The position numbers and the translations under genes are program-made. Source: Cladocopium goreaui (lineage: Eukaryota > Sar > Dinophyceae > Suessiales > Symbiodiniaceae). From it: 64,000 nt of DNA. The stretch lies in assembly GCA_947184155.2 (NCBI GenBank), contig CAMXCT020002018.1, positions 55,127 through 119,126 of the forward strand. The letters are read 5' to 3'. The notes beneath the pieces were generated by a model, which was not told the DNA's origin, did not search any database, and worked only from the letters and a program-made list of their open reading frames with translations. The number at the start of each line of letters is the position of its first letter. Position 1 is the first letter of the stretch. This document shows, one piece after another, positions 1-12,070 of this stretch.

Positions 1-214
1 AAGTAGAAAACGACAAGAAAACAACAAAAAAATGACAAGAAAATGACAAAAAATGAAAGAAAACAAAAAATTACTTAATAAATGACCAAAAAATGACAAC
101 AAAATGACCAAAAAAATGACAAAAAATGACACCACAAAACAGGAATGACAAAAAAAATGCAAAAACCAAATGACAAAAAATAAATAACCAACAACCCTCA
201 GAGTTTGCAGGTAA
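1..214. repeat. A-rich low-complexity tract (AATGAC-like)
   Basis: The first 200 bases are an irregular run of A-rich words built on AATGAC and AAAATGAC, with no coding potential. It directly precedes the heptamer satellite and may be another decayed simple repeat. Confidence 0.8.
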
Positions 215-1967
215 GATTGTCATAACTCTACACTTTACACTCTACACTTTACACTTTACACTCCTCACTCCACACTCCACACTCTACACTCCACACTCTA
301 CACTCCACACTCCACACACTACACTTTACACTCCACACTCCACACTCTACACATTACACTCTACACTTTACACTTTACACTCCTCACTCCATACTCTACA
401 CTTTAAACTCCACGCTTTACACTTTACACTTTGCACTTTCCACTCCTCACTCCACACTTTACACTCCACACTCTACACTCCACACTCCACACTTTACACT
501 CCACACTTTACACTGCAGACTCCACACTTTACACTTTACACTCCACACTCCACACTCTACACTTCACACTCTACACTCTACTCTCCACACTTTACACTTT
601 ACGCTCCACACTTTCCACTTTACACTCCTCACTCCACTCTTTACACTCCACACTTTATACTCCACACTCTACACTTTACACTCCACACTCCACACTTTAC
701 CCACTGCACACTCCACACTCCACACTTTACACTCCACACTCCTCACTCCTCACTTCACACTCCACACATTACACTCCACACTTTACACTCCACACTCCAC
801 CACACTCTACACTCTACACTCTACACTCTACACACACCACACTCCTCACTCCACACTCCACACTCCACACATTACACTCCACACTTTACACTCCACACTT
901 TACACTTCACACTCCTTACTTTACACTCCGCACTCCGCACTCCACACTCTACACTCTCCATTTCACACTCCACACTCTACACTTTACACTCCACACTCCA
1001 CACTCTACACTTTACACTCTACACTTTACACTCTACACTCCACACTCCACACTCTACACTTTACACACTCTACGCTCCCAACTCCACACTTTACACTCCA
1101 CACTCCTTACTTTACACTCCACACTCCACACTCTACACTTTCCACTCCACACTTTACACTCCACACTCCACACTTTACATTTTCCACTCCTCACTCCACA
1201 CTTTACATTTCACACTTCTCACTCCACACTTTGCACTCCACACTCCACACTCCACACGCCACACTCGACACTCCACACTCAACACTCTACACTCCACACT
1301 CCACACTTTACACTCCACACTTTACACTGCAGACTCCACACTTTACACTTTACACTCCACACTCCACACTCTACACTTCACACTATACACTCTACACTCT
1401 ACACTCTGCTCTCCACACTTTACACTTTACACTCCACGCTTTCCACTTTACACTCCTCACTCCACTCTTTACACTCCACACTTTATACTCCACACTCTAC
1501 ACTTTACACTCCACACTCCACACTTTACCCACTGCACACTCCACACTCCACACTCCACACTTTACACTCCACACTCCTCACTCCTCACTCCACACTCCAC
1601 ACATTACACTCCACACTTTACACTCCACACTCCACCACACTCTACACTCTACACTCTACACTCTACACTCTACACACACCACACTCCTCACTCCACACTC
1701 CACACTTTACACTCCACACTTTACACTCCACACTCCTTACTTTACACTCCGCACTCCACACTCCACACTCTACACTTTCCATTTCACACTCCACGGTCTA
1801 CACTTTACACTCTACACTCCACACTCCACACTCTACACTTTACACACTCTACGCTCCCCACTCCACACTTTACACTCCACACTCCTTACTTTACACTCCA
1901 CACTCCACACTCTACACTTTCCACTCCACACTCCACACTCTACGCTTTCCACTCCACACTGCAGACT
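215..1967. repeat. Degenerate heptamer satellite (CACTCCA/CACTTTA/CACTCTA)
   Basis: About 1.75 kb made almost entirely of 7-bp words CACTCCA, CACTTTA, CACTCTA and close variants. Because 7 is not a multiple of 3, every frame of the plus strand reads a repeating heptapeptide (T-L-H-S/T-P-H types) and long open frames (about 520 and 260 aa) arise by chance; I do not call them genes. A longer repeat is laid over it: the mark CACTGCAGAC at 511 recurs at 1,325, and CCACTGCACA at 701 recurs at 1,529, so a block of about 0.82 kb was duplicated. The array ends sharply at CTGCAGACTGGCAACCGG near 1,960. Confidence 0.92.
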
Positions 1968-4522
1968 GGCAACCGGGGGAAATATGTACAAGACTGTTCA
2001 AATAAACTATTGAGAAAAGTGTTCTGCGTGACTGCATATCCATGTGTTTCGACATCTGTATCGTTAACATACGTGTGAGCATTCGGGTTCGGGGGCTGCA
2101 TCTTGTTCTGTTTTTGTTCTATGAACTTATCGACGGAGCAGACAAGGCGGCAGAAGTTAAGAAATCATCTGAACATTCGCGAACCCGACTGTCCAGTCGC
2201 TCCGACTTGGGGACACAGGTAAGAATATAAATACATACACGCACATACATTACACTTTACACAAAGTTGCAAATATTTTAAGATTGTGAAGTTTGCATTT
2301 TGCGGGGGGCTCAAGTTCGATAGTTGATTGGACTGCGTCTGTCTCTCTCTCTCTCTCTCACTCTCTGTTGTATCTTCAGCAATCCAGACTCTAGACATGT
2401 CCAGACCCTAACATCCCACAAACCAACCTGTTTCTGGTATCCTGCCACGTCTTAACGATCTCCGAAGCATCGTGTATGCCTCTACGAGCTCTTGAAAATC
2501 CTGGTCGGGTCATCCCCTCCTACACAATGCCAGCCCAGTTCTGTGAAACACATTAATGTTAAATCTTTGAAAATGGGCAGTTCGTAAGACAAAGGAACAC
2601 ACTGTTTTTAACAAAAACTATGTCAGGTTCTGGGGTGGCCTGGGGTAACCGCTAGAAACACCAATCATAGTGCCAGTTGTGACAGCCCTCCACACTGAGA
2701 CCGAGACCCCAAAACGGCAAAGTCTCCTGAGAGCCCTGCCCTAGTTGTCTATATATATATGTATATATCTATATCTGTTTGTGTGCGTGTTTATATACAC
2801 ACACGGTTTTTCGTTTTCGTGGGGGCTCTTTAGCACCATAGACCATAGGCATAGGGTATCATCTTGCCATATATTTTCTTTATAATTAGATGGTTGCAAA
2901 GATTTCCAAAGTCAGTCGTGCCCCTCGTCCAATCCGATCGCCTCTGCATTTCCTCCACTGTCTGGATGCAACTGTCGTGCTTGGCTACGGAACGCCTTCT
3001 GAAGCTCGCGCAATTCCAACAGGTCAGGTTCGCCATCCAGACCCAGGATCTCCAATGCGCCACTCTGCCACGGAGCGAAGATAGGTCAGATGGGTGAACA
3101 TCGGTGGAATGCACAAGTTTTGCACCATGCCAAACATAGCTTTCGTGAGAAAAGAATAACTTCTTGTATCGGTATCAATTCCACGGGACAGTTGTTTCAA
3201 GCACATTGAGCACTTCACTTTACCAGGGGGCCCGGACTACTAGGAGACCATGGCCCACTTTACATACTGATTTCTGATGGTTGAAGTGAGTTGCTATGCT
3301 TCAGAAGTTTATGGACACAATATGTAGCAGCACCTCAGACAAGCTCTGCAGGGGCAGCGATCGCTGAGGGCTCCTGTCATGACACAACGACGGAACAAAT
3401 CCAGATGTCACATAACATAATCCTGGGACAACTGCACAACCACACAAAAAAGAGTCAAGACTGGTTTGCCAAACGTTCTTGGGCAGCTCCTTGAATGCCA
3501 TCCCAATATAAACACGGGGCCAGGAATGACAATGCAGAGCAACCCAAGGGGTAACAGCTTGTTGATCCGGCCGGGCGCCGCCACCGCCATGGCAATTTCG
3601 AGCCCTAGAGGTGCGAAAACAGCGGCACAGCTCATGGCATCTTATGAGGCCTGATGTCCTTGGGCTCATCTGCTTTCAACATAGTTTTCATGGTTGATTC
3701 TGGCTTGGTCGTACCAAGGGACCCCTGAAGTATCTTTCAAGTGCATTTAAGCGCAGCGCACTGATCCGATTGAAACAAAGAAAGAGAGAGAGAGAGAGAA
3801 GTGGCATATCTTTTGCGAGCGGCAGTGTGCAAACGGCTTAGCCAACCCACCACACGCAGAATCTGGGTGTCTTGGGTCTATTGTCTGCTGCCTTGGGCAG
3901 AATCTAAGGCAAATGTTTGATCAATGTTTGATCATGTTGGGAAACATGGTTTCACTCCATCTGTCCGGTGGATTGTCACAACTAGTGACTAGCCACTGGA
4001 AAGGTTGCGTGCATTCTAGGCCAGTTGCCGAGCATCTGCTGACATGCCCGTTCAGATTGCTGGCAGAGTGTGCCTGAAATTGCCTCAATACATCTCAATA
4101 ATTATCTGATTGTCCGCAAGAGCGTTGTCTGCTCAGAAGGGCTGATCCAAACACGCGGCTTGATCTCCAGCTCCACATCCTAAGTCCAGCGAGTCCAGCA
4201 CCCCAAACTAGATCCCACCTGCTGAGCCGTTCGTACCGGCAAGGCTTTCCCACAGCTACATGCCTGGTAATGATACTGGGACAGCAAGCTAGAAAATGGA
4301 ACAAAACAAACAGGAGGCTGTGTGGTTTGCATGTCCGCTTGACTTGATGCAGGGGGCCTCTGGTTTGCATCTTGGGAATATGTGTGCCCAATGTGGCTTT
4401 AATTAGATATATATCTATATATACTGTTCTGCCAGAATAGGGGCTCCAGCAGCAAGAAGCATTTTGTACCTACTAGTCACGGTTGGCAAATGGTGCAGCT
4501 TTGAGACGCTAAATGAATACCT
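1968..4522. other. No gene recognised; microsatellites
   Basis: Contains a CT run at about 2,341-2,375, TA-rich repeats at about 2,750-2,800 and a GA run at 3,783-3,801. Short open frames on both strands show no motif I recognise. If the kinase upstream on the minus strand is a full calcium-dependent type, more of its 3' exons could lie here. Confidence 0.5.
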
Positions 4523-4582
4523 CAAGTACTCCACAAACACTCTCAAATACAGCAAAGACTCGCCAGCGTCATTCACATCAAT
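4523..4582 (-). CDS. Possible EF-hand exon of the kinase gene
   Basis: The minus strand reads DVNDAGE and, in the same frame slightly later, FVEYL. Together these resemble an EF-hand loop (Asp1, Asn3, Gly6) and the residues around its closing glutamate, but the middle of the loop does not fit, as if a short intron or an indel lies inside. It sits 3' of the kinase exons on the same strand, where calcium-dependent protein kinases carry their EF-hands. The call rests on a very short match and could be chance. Confidence 0.3.
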
Positions 4583-5458
4583 AATAAGAGTTGGCAACCA
4601 GCAGTGATGAGTGCGGGATTTGTACAGAATTCTCCTGACGGTGCCGCAGGCAAGGAAAACAGAATCCAGAATCAAAATGAGAACCCAAGTGATAAATCCC
4701 AAACTCTTCGTTTATCGTGGTATGTATTGTGCACATTGTTGTATGATGCAGACTCAAATGTCCGAATTAAACTACTCTGTCAAGAAATCCGCGGCTTTCC
4801 TGCTCACAGGGACTGTTTGGCCGAGGCACGTTCCAACTGCAAAGTTGCTGGGGGGTTGCGCATCTACTGGAAGCAAGTGAACCTCTGCCAAAGAAAACAT
4901 AACAAAACAAAACAAGACTCGTCTTGCCAACATGCATGATACAAAGTGCAACGAAGTGCAACTTTGTACCCTGGAGGTCCGTAAAGTATGTAAAGCGCAG
5001 GCTTGATTGAGATGATAGGTTTCCAGCGCCTCTTCTGTATTGCCCGCAGGTTGGTTACAGCACGAAACCTAAGCACAGGCTCGACAGTATGGAGGGTCCA
5101 CATCAAGGTGAAATAATGAAGTCAGTACCATCAGCAGGGTAGTTAACTCTGGGAAGCTGCTGGGTAGCTGGTCTCAGACCCGTGCCATAAATCCAAGACC
5201 CACTGACCCTAAAGCTTTTTCAAGAAAGCTTGAGGTCGGAGCGGAGTTCTCCTCAAAGTTCCACATTTCCCACTTGTCACTTGCAGCATGAAACGAAAAG
5301 CTATGGAAGCAACGTAGCAGAAAAGGAGGCTCTGTTGCAAGAATAGCTGATTGGAACTTGGTATCCCCGTGTCTGTGTCTGTGTCTCGGTTTTTTCGGTT
5401 GATGGACTTGGCCTTTCTGATGATCGTCCTCGAAAGACTGCACCTGCGTAGCATACAT

Positions 5459-5506
5459 CACTTTCGAGAATTGTCGCAGCCGCGCCAAAGCTGGAGAAAG
5501 GGACAC
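5459..5506 (-). CDS. Kinase gene: exon after the catalytic domain (junction region)
   Basis: Reads VSLSPALARLRQFSKV on the minus strand, entered after an AG and followed by GTGATG as a possible donor. The L-x-x-L-R-Q-F pattern resembles the junction segment that follows the kinase domain in calcium-dependent protein kinases and leads to the EF-hands. Position and strand fit the other exons. Confidence 0.4.
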
Positions 5507-5782
5507 CTTGAATCTACAGCAAGCGCGGCATGTGTGCGTGTGTGTGAAGTCCATCCAACCTTCAGAATGGATTATGCAATTTCAACCAAGAATTCTCTTG
5601 TCGCTTATTTTTCGGTTCAGTGTGGGCCCTTTGTCCCTCTCAAATGATACAAAGGGCGGATGCCAAATTACCAACAGAAACGAACAGAAACATCAAAATC
5701 ATCAAACACAAACATAACCTCCCAGAAATCTATACTATGAGGCTCAATGTATACAGAAATGCAGCAAAGTTGCAGAGCTACC

Positions 5783-5842
5783 TCCTGGGGCCAAAATCCA
5801 AGCATTCTGGCAAGCATCTCTTGCAGAAATTCGTTCGGATGG
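5783..5842 (-). CDS. Kinase gene: exon with subdomain XI (arginine helix)
   Basis: Reads PSERISARDACQNAWI followed by LAPG. The pattern R-I-S-A-x-x-A-x-x-x-x-W-I is the end of a CAMK/CDPK kinase domain. It is entered after GCAG and leaves at GGAG|GTAGCT, so both splice sites look acceptable. Confidence 0.75.
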
Positions 5843-6057
5843 CTGCCTCACATCAGACTTCCAGCGATATTGTACACAGATCTCACTCTCAAACTGAAAC
5901 GCAAACCCTCTTATAGTCATAGTGTTGCTTGTCACCTTTTCCCGCTCCACTATGTTCAACTGCAAGGCTGTAGCCTTTGCAAGTTGTCGTATTATATAAA
6001 ACGTCTGTCCCAACATCTATTAAGCCTGAAAAGCAAGATCCAAAGGCTGTCAAGCAG

Positions 6058-6115
6058 CATTCTGAGAAGCTCTCGGATAAGTGTCTTTGCACCATCAGAG
6101 ATCATATCCCAGTCC
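6058..6115 (-). CDS. Kinase gene: exon with subdomain X
   Basis: Reads WDMISDGAKTLIRELLRM on the minus strand, matching the helix before subdomain XI (W-x-x-I-S-x-x-A-K-x-L-I-x-x-L-L). It joins naturally to the next exon (PSERISA...). The donor is unclear; a GC donor just after the methionine codon would keep the frame. Confidence 0.75.
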
Positions 6116-6191
6116 TGTCGTTAGCAATGCGATGCAGAAAGCCCCAAACCGCAAGGCCCAAAGCATGTCAAACACCAGCAAATGCCAGAAC

Positions 6192-6284
6192 CTGCTGAGG
6201 GAATGCAAAGTTTCCACGACGGATCATCATCTCCGTTTTCTTATCGTCAAACTCAAACCAGAATGGAGGATAGCCACAGAGCCT
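6192..6284 (-). CDS. Kinase gene: exon with CGYPPF
   Basis: Reads LCGYPPFWFEFDDKK and then MMIRRGNFAFPQQ. CGYPPF followed by an acidic stretch and an R/K-x-G-x-F-x-F motif is diagnostic of CAMK/CDPK catalytic domains after subdomain IX. Both flanks carry plausible splice sites (AG before, CAG|GTTCTG-like after). Confidence 0.85.
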
Positions 6285-6688
6285 CAGATGAAGATAATCA
6301 TTCATGTTGAAACGAGAGGGACAAACAAGACGTATCGAAACAGACTCGGTGAAATAATGTTCAAGACTATCAACCACCCGAAACAGTTGCATTTTTTATT
6401 GTTCCCAGAAAATATGTAATTATGCTATTTCACGGTTGCGGCAAGCATCCCAAAATGCAAAATAAAGTGGATTACTCAAATAGCACGAGCAAACCCATAC
6501 TGTGTCAAAAGCGAGACAGGCATGGTGCTGTTGCGCGTGTCAACTTGCAAATTTCTTTTCTAGGAAAAGAACAACAAAAACAAAAGGGTAGAATCGGTGA
6601 GAGATTTTTGTCCAAAAAAACGATCGTTCGGAAGGCCCATGTTTCTCATACTGTCCTTCCGTCACTTCTGCAGGTGCTGCTGAAAGGC

Positions 6689-6753
6689 AAAAGATACATC
6701 AGAACACCACAGCTCCACATATCTACCGCCAAGTCGTAGCGACCCGCAAACAC
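6689..6753 (-). CDS. Kinase gene: exon with subdomain IX (VDMWSCGV)
   Basis: Reads VFAGRYDLAVDMWSCGVLMY on the minus strand, the invariant-Asp region of subdomain IX. It starts directly after an AG and ends at CTTTT|GCCTTT, a GC donor of the sort common in dinoflagellates. The frame continues into the CGYPPF exon. Confidence 0.85.
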
Positions 6754-7155
6754 CTGTGTAGTCAAAACCATGGAAGTCCAAATCTGGCATACTGCTGCCA
6801 CTTTAGCCCTTGGATCCCTTGGACAGCCCTAGATGCATGGTTGTAAAACCTGAAAGTCACGAATTTGCCGCATCGCGTTGCAGCTGGCTGTAGAGCTGTG
6901 CTTATCCAGGAACTTCATGATTCATCGCGACGCAGCAGAATATTCAATTTGGAGCTTAGCAAACTCAACAAGAAATGGAGAAAAATTGCTGACTACTGTG
7001 CTGCCGCACCTGTGGCGCCATATAGGGCAATGTACCCACCTGTGGTTTGCCGCTCGTTAGTGCACCATAATGAACCCAACAAAGTTCCACAGCCACACAC
7101 ACACGAGCACGCCACATTGTTGAGCTGACATTCTGACGAACACCAAGGACCCTGA

Positions 7156-7215
7156 GGTTCCAACAACACCCTGGAGGTCTGTCTTACACTCGGCTGCCAA
7201 GCCAAAGTCTGCGAC
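7156..7215 (-). CDS. Kinase gene: exon with DFG and activation loop
   Basis: Reads VADFGLAAECKTDLQGVVGT: the DFG metal-binding motif and the start of the activation loop. It begins exactly after GGTCAG. The previous exon ends ...ENVLK, so the joined product reads ENVLK-VADFGLA, the normal spacing from HRDLKPEN to DFG. The exact 3' end of this exon is not fixed. Confidence 0.85.
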
Positions 7216-7322
7216 CTGACCAAAGAAGAACTTGGAAGCAGAAATCAACTGATCTCCCCTGGGACGCGTAAATCCAGTCCTTGCACATCCTTGCACAACT
7301 TGATCCCAGGAGGGAAGGTCGG

Positions 7323-7425
7323 CAGTAAAGCGTGGGCACGGCCGTTTTGACGCTTGAGCCATGCAAGTATGAGTCTTGCATTTGTGAAAATGATATGTGA
7401 GGCATCTTACCCCAAAGCATTTCAA
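7323..7425. repeat. About 100-bp direct repeat, copy 1
   Basis: Starts CAGTAAAGCGTGGGCACGG and continues through CGCTTGAGCCATGCAAG and TTGCATTTGT to about 7,425. The same sequence, at roughly 85 per cent identity, is at 13,669-13,771. The two copies bracket the LINE and copia insertions inside the kinase intron. Confidence 0.85.
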
Positions 7426-7677
7426 ACCCCTGCCCCGGACAGTTCGGCCTTACATTCCTACGCCCAAAGCGCAGGTCCGATCAACCACGCAAGGAATGGA
7501 ACCTCCCCGGTCAGGGTTCCGCTCCGTGTTTGCGACGTGCAAGCATCAAGCCAAGCCGTTCGGGCAGGAAATGCCGGTTACTGCATTGATGCAGTAGTAG
7601 TAGTACTTTAGGGCGATGTGGCAGAGCCAAGGGGATGCGCTGCACATCGAGGTCGGCGCCGTAGCGCCATCGCAAAC

Positions 7678-8590
7678 CTAAACAAAGGAGAAATCCTTAG
7701 TCAGAACCCTTAGAAAGTCCAAAGACACATTACCAACACCCTTAGGATATCTGGTTTCCCAAATTCTAGAAACCACTTTAGAAAGCCAGTCGGCACATTC
7801 CATGGTATCCCCAACTTTCCACCATCCAAAACGGCGAGACATATGATCACAACAAGTAAGCGAGGACGGTCGATAAGGACAAGTCCAAGCATTGGTGATC
7901 CCAGTGACCGAGTTCATCACAACCATCCCTAATACATGTAGTATCAAAATTCGCATGAGAATGAAAACAGGCAGGGGAGCGCGCAGCACCCAAGAGGAGG
8001 GTACGGTACGCGGGGCCAACTTGGAGTTGGTTTCTCATGCCATCAAAATCCCAAGTAAGGAAATCCTCAACAGAACCATTGAGCTCATGATTATCATGAC
8101 GTTCCTGGTTAAGGAAAAGGCCATAATTGAACCATCGCCAACCCATGCGAAGTTGGTGTTGCAAATGTGACACATAATCGTTACCTGGACGCCCAAGGTC
8201 AAGACGAAAAAACGAATTTTGAACAGCCCAAACCCACGGTTGGACAATAGCCCAGCCTTTGTCCTTAAGCCACTGTTTCAGCACAGCTAACGGGCTTCCT
8301 CTCCCCGCTTGCCAATTAATTTGGGACCCATGTTTCATAAAATGGACAATACGGATAAGGTTGACCGCAGCGATACAGTCTAAATGCGAGAGACCACCAG
8401 TGAGAACACAACGAAGATACGGGCTAGCGGCCTTCAACGTTTCCTAACCCAGCCTTAATTCCGCCCAAAGTTTCTTACAAACTGCCTGAGTAGGGAGTCT
8501 ACTGATCCAACCATAGGCACACCGGCATTGATGCAGTTTCGCAGTCTGTCTGTAATTGTCTGTACAAAATGGTAAATCTTCAACGGCAAG
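7678..8590 (-). mobile_element. 5'-truncated non-LTR retrotransposon (LINE) 3' end
   Basis: On the minus strand, frames from about 8,590 to the stop at 7,678 read as the C-terminal end of a LINE ORF2-like protein, downstream of the reverse transcriptase. Landmarks are CRCAYGWISRLPT, then LRCVLTGGLSHLDCIAAVN, LGRPGNDYVSHLQHQLRMGW and a Cys/His cluster CIRDGCDELGHWDHQC of the zinc-knuckle sort, then FGWWKVGDT near the end. Frames shift twice, so it is decayed. No RT domain is present, which fits a 5'-truncated insertion. The family is assigned from general layout and my memory of similar dinoflagellate proteins, not from a search. Confidence 0.6.
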
Positions 8591-8848
8591 GTGTTGGATA
8601 TCCAAGACCCGTAGGGTACTTAGATCCGCGGACGTGACCCGTAGGGTACACGCAGGCATCTTGCTAGGTAAACACCTAAATTGGGATTCTTTCGAAAACT
8701 GCAATGAAAACAGATCATCATTACTGCACAAAGTCCTCACTCTACGCTACTCCTAGCCTCAGTTCCCTCATCACCAACTGCTTCGGTATTGGCGCTCTGA
8801 TGGACACTTACTACACCTCAGCGTTAACTTTCGCCTCAGCATGCAGTA

Positions 8849-9364
8849 CTAACATCGGCGCAAAGGCAAAGATGCACGCATCACCACTCCGCCAGACGAA
8901 TAGCGTAGATCAAGGTTCCATAAAGCTTCCATAAACTTGATCCTTGGTAACACCTTAGTGAACAGGTCGGCAAACTGATCCGTGCTCTCAGTGTACCTTA
9001 GATCTAGCCCCAAAGTTTGGACTGATTCATGGATGGCAGCAATGGGAATTTTATGGGCCCTATTCATCAATTTCAATTTTGCATTGCGCCCACTCCGAAG
9101 AATGTGAACGCAGGCTTGGTTATCTTCATGCAGAACCAAAGGGATTGACCGACCCAAAATCATCTCTAAAACCGTTTGAATTCGTAAAGCATCCCCATAC
9201 GATCCGTCATTGAGGGCAACAAGTTCTGACTCGGTAGTGTATGGGCATTGAATGCAAAGGAAAATTCCTGAATGCGACTTCATGGTGCAAACGTTTCCAC
9301 CAAAGTCAGCGCCAGTATTCAACCGTTTCAGACGAAACTCTGACAGAACACCCAGCACCAACAT
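8849..9364 (-). pseudogene. Copia RNase H domain fragment
   Basis: Open for 171 codons. TESELVALNDGSYGDALRIQ matches the 'T.AEA/SE' start of the copia RNase H fold, then LVLHEDNQACVHI supplies the D-N-x-A/S motif. NRAHKIPIAAIHESV and TESTDQFADLFTKVLP match the KHI-x-I/R-x-HFIR region and the A-D-x-x-T-K end. A typical copia RNase H motif set is therefore visible, though the first motif is degenerate. Confidence 0.8.
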
Positions 9365-9376
9365 CTACCGTGGAGC

Positions 9377-10237
9377 TCATGTAACCACCAAAATGGATGC
9401 AGACCTTTCCCCAAGATTACCAGTTATTTCCCAATCACTAGCGATCAATTCTGAGTCAAGGTAAGCAGCTGCAACCTTCTTCAAAGGCTTATCACCGACA
9501 ATATGCAAATACATGTCGACAGCCGATGGACAATATTCACGCATCGACAAGAACAAATCCTTACCAGCCTTGACAGAGGAAATAAGATGGTCACGGCCTA
9601 AATACCTCCCAGGGATACTCACACCATCAACTTTCCAAAATTCATCTACTTCATGTTGGGGTCCTGCGACAATGATATCATCAACATAAGCGGCAACAAG
9701 AACACGTATTGTTTCATTCCACCAAGGTGAAGGAAAACATTCAACAGGTTTAAACCCCATTTTGGCAGTGAGGATCTCTGATAAGTGTCGAAACCCGTCG
9801 TCGCCTGCTTGCTTCAGGATGTCCATATAATGGAGGACCGCTGGTCGGCGGCATTCGGTCCCCATCCCGGACGCCAACAAAAATATGGTAAGATGACCCA
9901 AGTTGGGGATTGCTGTTCGCAACAAAGCTTGCAAATATGCTTCCTTCGCATCAGCTATAAGAACCGCCAACTGTGTGTAGCAAACCCTAAAACAGAAACA
10001 AAGAGACAGTTTGAATACCAACTCCCGAAACTTCGCTGGCAACCCGTCCTGGTCCTTAGTGGCATCCCCACGGAACACCAGCCTTCCCTTGTGTTGGGAA
10101 AGCGATGGTCCCAACTCGTCAAGCTTGATGGATCCTATTTCCATCACCTCTGCAATGTGGATCTTCTCGCCTGCAGCCGTAGCCTTTTGGCGTAAATCGT
10201 CCACCTCGCAAACAGGGCTTTCATCCCACACATTCAT
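9377..10237 (-). pseudogene. Copia reverse transcriptase fragment
   Basis: Open for 286 codons. Visible are HKGRLVFRGDATKDQDG (fingers, the K-x-R-x-V-x-x-G-D/N region), VLIADAKEAYLQALL (first catalytic Asp), HYMDILKQ region, and VAAYVDDIIVAGP with the YVDD box. Order and spacing fit Ty1/copia RT. The palm between motif A and YVDD is shortened, so the fragment is unlikely to be functional even though it is open. Confidence 0.8.
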
Positions 10238-10262
10238 CTGCCTAACTTCCTGTGCTTCTTTC

Positions 10263-10790
10263 CTAATTGCTCCTCCTGCTTTCGGATCTTCTTTTATTCT
10301 TTCCTAGAAAGCACTCTGTGCACAAGAGCCTGCGCATGTTGGAGGTGTTCAGCTGATCTGCAAGTCTTTCCCATTTCCTTGGGGTACATTCTTCGGAACT
10401 GTCAACCACAGTTGGCATTCTGCGCACCCCTTCAAGGAACTTTTCGGGAAACACTGAACACAAGATTGAAGTAGCCATAGCCCTATTGTAAAACCCACTA
10501 AGGTACGCCAACTTCCCCCCGTCCAAGTGGTCATGACGAAACTCTTTAGGATGACGGCATCTTTTGTCATTCATTTCAACCGCAACCCTGTCATTGGTGG
10601 TCACAATACGCCATGGTTTCAGGGGCTTCAATCCCTTGATAATCAAACCAAACGCGCACCTGCAAGGATACACAGAGTACCTGTCATGTTCGGCAAGCAT
10701 GTCAGCCAACTCTTTAACTTTCTCCCACCCTGAACACCAGCGAGGCCATTCGAAGCTACTTGAACCCTGCGATTCCAGAGCAAGCAGCAA
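10263..10790 (-). pseudogene. Copia-internal domain with FEWP motif
   Basis: Open for 175 codons between the integrase and RT parts. It reads SSFEWPRWCSGWEKV, a Cys-rich CRCAFGL, LKPWRIVTTNDRV and an RCRHPKEFRHDHLDGG stretch. I recall this FEWP...C.FGL...KPWR..T...C.H...H..G layout as recurrent in dinoflagellate element polyproteins, but I do not know its function; the shape of the motifs would suit a nucleotide- or SAM-binding fold. That is a memory-based inference. Confidence 0.45.
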
Positions 10791-11641
10791 CCTCAGTCAA
10801 GGAAGAAAAATTGGTGACCAAAACCCTTGATTCATTTTGCCTAGCCTCCAAGTTTTCTTGGAAATCCTCATTCAAACAATGCTTGTTGAGGTGTTGCCAT
10901 GGACACCAAAGTGTGCATGGAAGCGATCCCCAAAGAAGAGTTTTACTCCCCCAAAGCCCTTCTCTCATTTGCCCACATCAGACTTGGTGCATGCGGTGCG
11001 TGTTGGTGAGATCATAGACCTCCTTAGAAAGACCAGCGTAAGGAATCCCCAGTTCCGCGGCTAGCTGGCTAGCTTTCTGACCTCGCTGTGCTTTGCGCAC
11101 AACAAAACTCAACAAACCATGAGGTGTTGCCATTCCCCTTCGATTTCCTAACCTTTGGTTTGGGAAGGGTGGCCATGGCTTTTGCCAAGCGAGCTGAAAG
11201 TGAAGTCTCTCCTGCGCCTCCATGTTCAGTGGCATCGAAGAAAACAGAAGCAATTGCAGCATGACCACTTTCACACTTTTCGACAAGGTCAGATTTTTTT
11301 CCCAGAGGCTATCAATACTCTAGCGCTGTCAAGCTTGGAATTGTAACCCGGATCATCAAAAATGTCAAGCTCAGGGAGTTCCAAGTTCCAACACTTTGGG
11401 TTCCCTACTGAAGAAGGTAATGTTCTTCAGCTCCGTCTTCCCTTTCTGCGCTTTGCGCGGGTGGCAGTTCCCACGAAACTCCCATTCCCCCGGCCTTAGG
11501 CGCCTCTCCTGCAGAAAGGATTCTTTTGCCCCCGGAAAGCGGCTCAGCATTGTCCAACAAAGCGTTGTAGGACCTTAAATCTTGATCCTCATCGGTCTGA
11601 TGGACCTTCTCCTTTCCCTTGGGGTTGAAACATCCTCGCCT

Positions 11642-11974
11642 TTAGTGGGTACTCCTTCCCCACGCCCCAAGCAAATCATTCCCATCATCCCCATCACCCC
11701 CTTCTTCCCTCATGGTTTTCAGTTCTGGCGGAGGCGCGAAATCATCAAGTTGGACCTGTCCTTCGGATGATCCTGTTGCCTTGAGAAGGAATTGCCATTT
11801 TCCATTTGGAAAAGCCAATGTGCGAACCACACGAACCCTCAAAGACCCTTTCAAAAGGTGATCAAGCGGCAACACTTTGTGATTTCCTTTGTACAGCTCC
11901 AAGGTACACGGCTGGAACCCCTTTTGGTTCAAAAGTCCTACCACCTGATTCCTTGAACCATACCAACGCTCCAA
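11642..11974 (-). pseudogene. Copia post-integrase region fragment
   Basis: Open for 110 codons between the integrase core and the FEWP domain. KGSLRVRVVRTLAFPNGKW and KATGSSEGQVQLDDFAPPPE are plausible coding sequence of the integrase C-terminal or spacer region. No catalytic motif is expected here and none is seen. Confidence 0.4.
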
Positions 11975-12070
11975 AGGGAATCATGCAACCTTCTTAGGGA
12001 TATCCATGGGCAGCCTCAAAACATGTCAGTGGAGGATCCAGCATGACCCTAGACATGGTATTGTCAATGG

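Noticed and set aside
431..2013. Long open frames of 524 and 260 codons
   Set aside because: They are created by the 7-bp satellite, which is stop-free in several frames; no protein motif is present.
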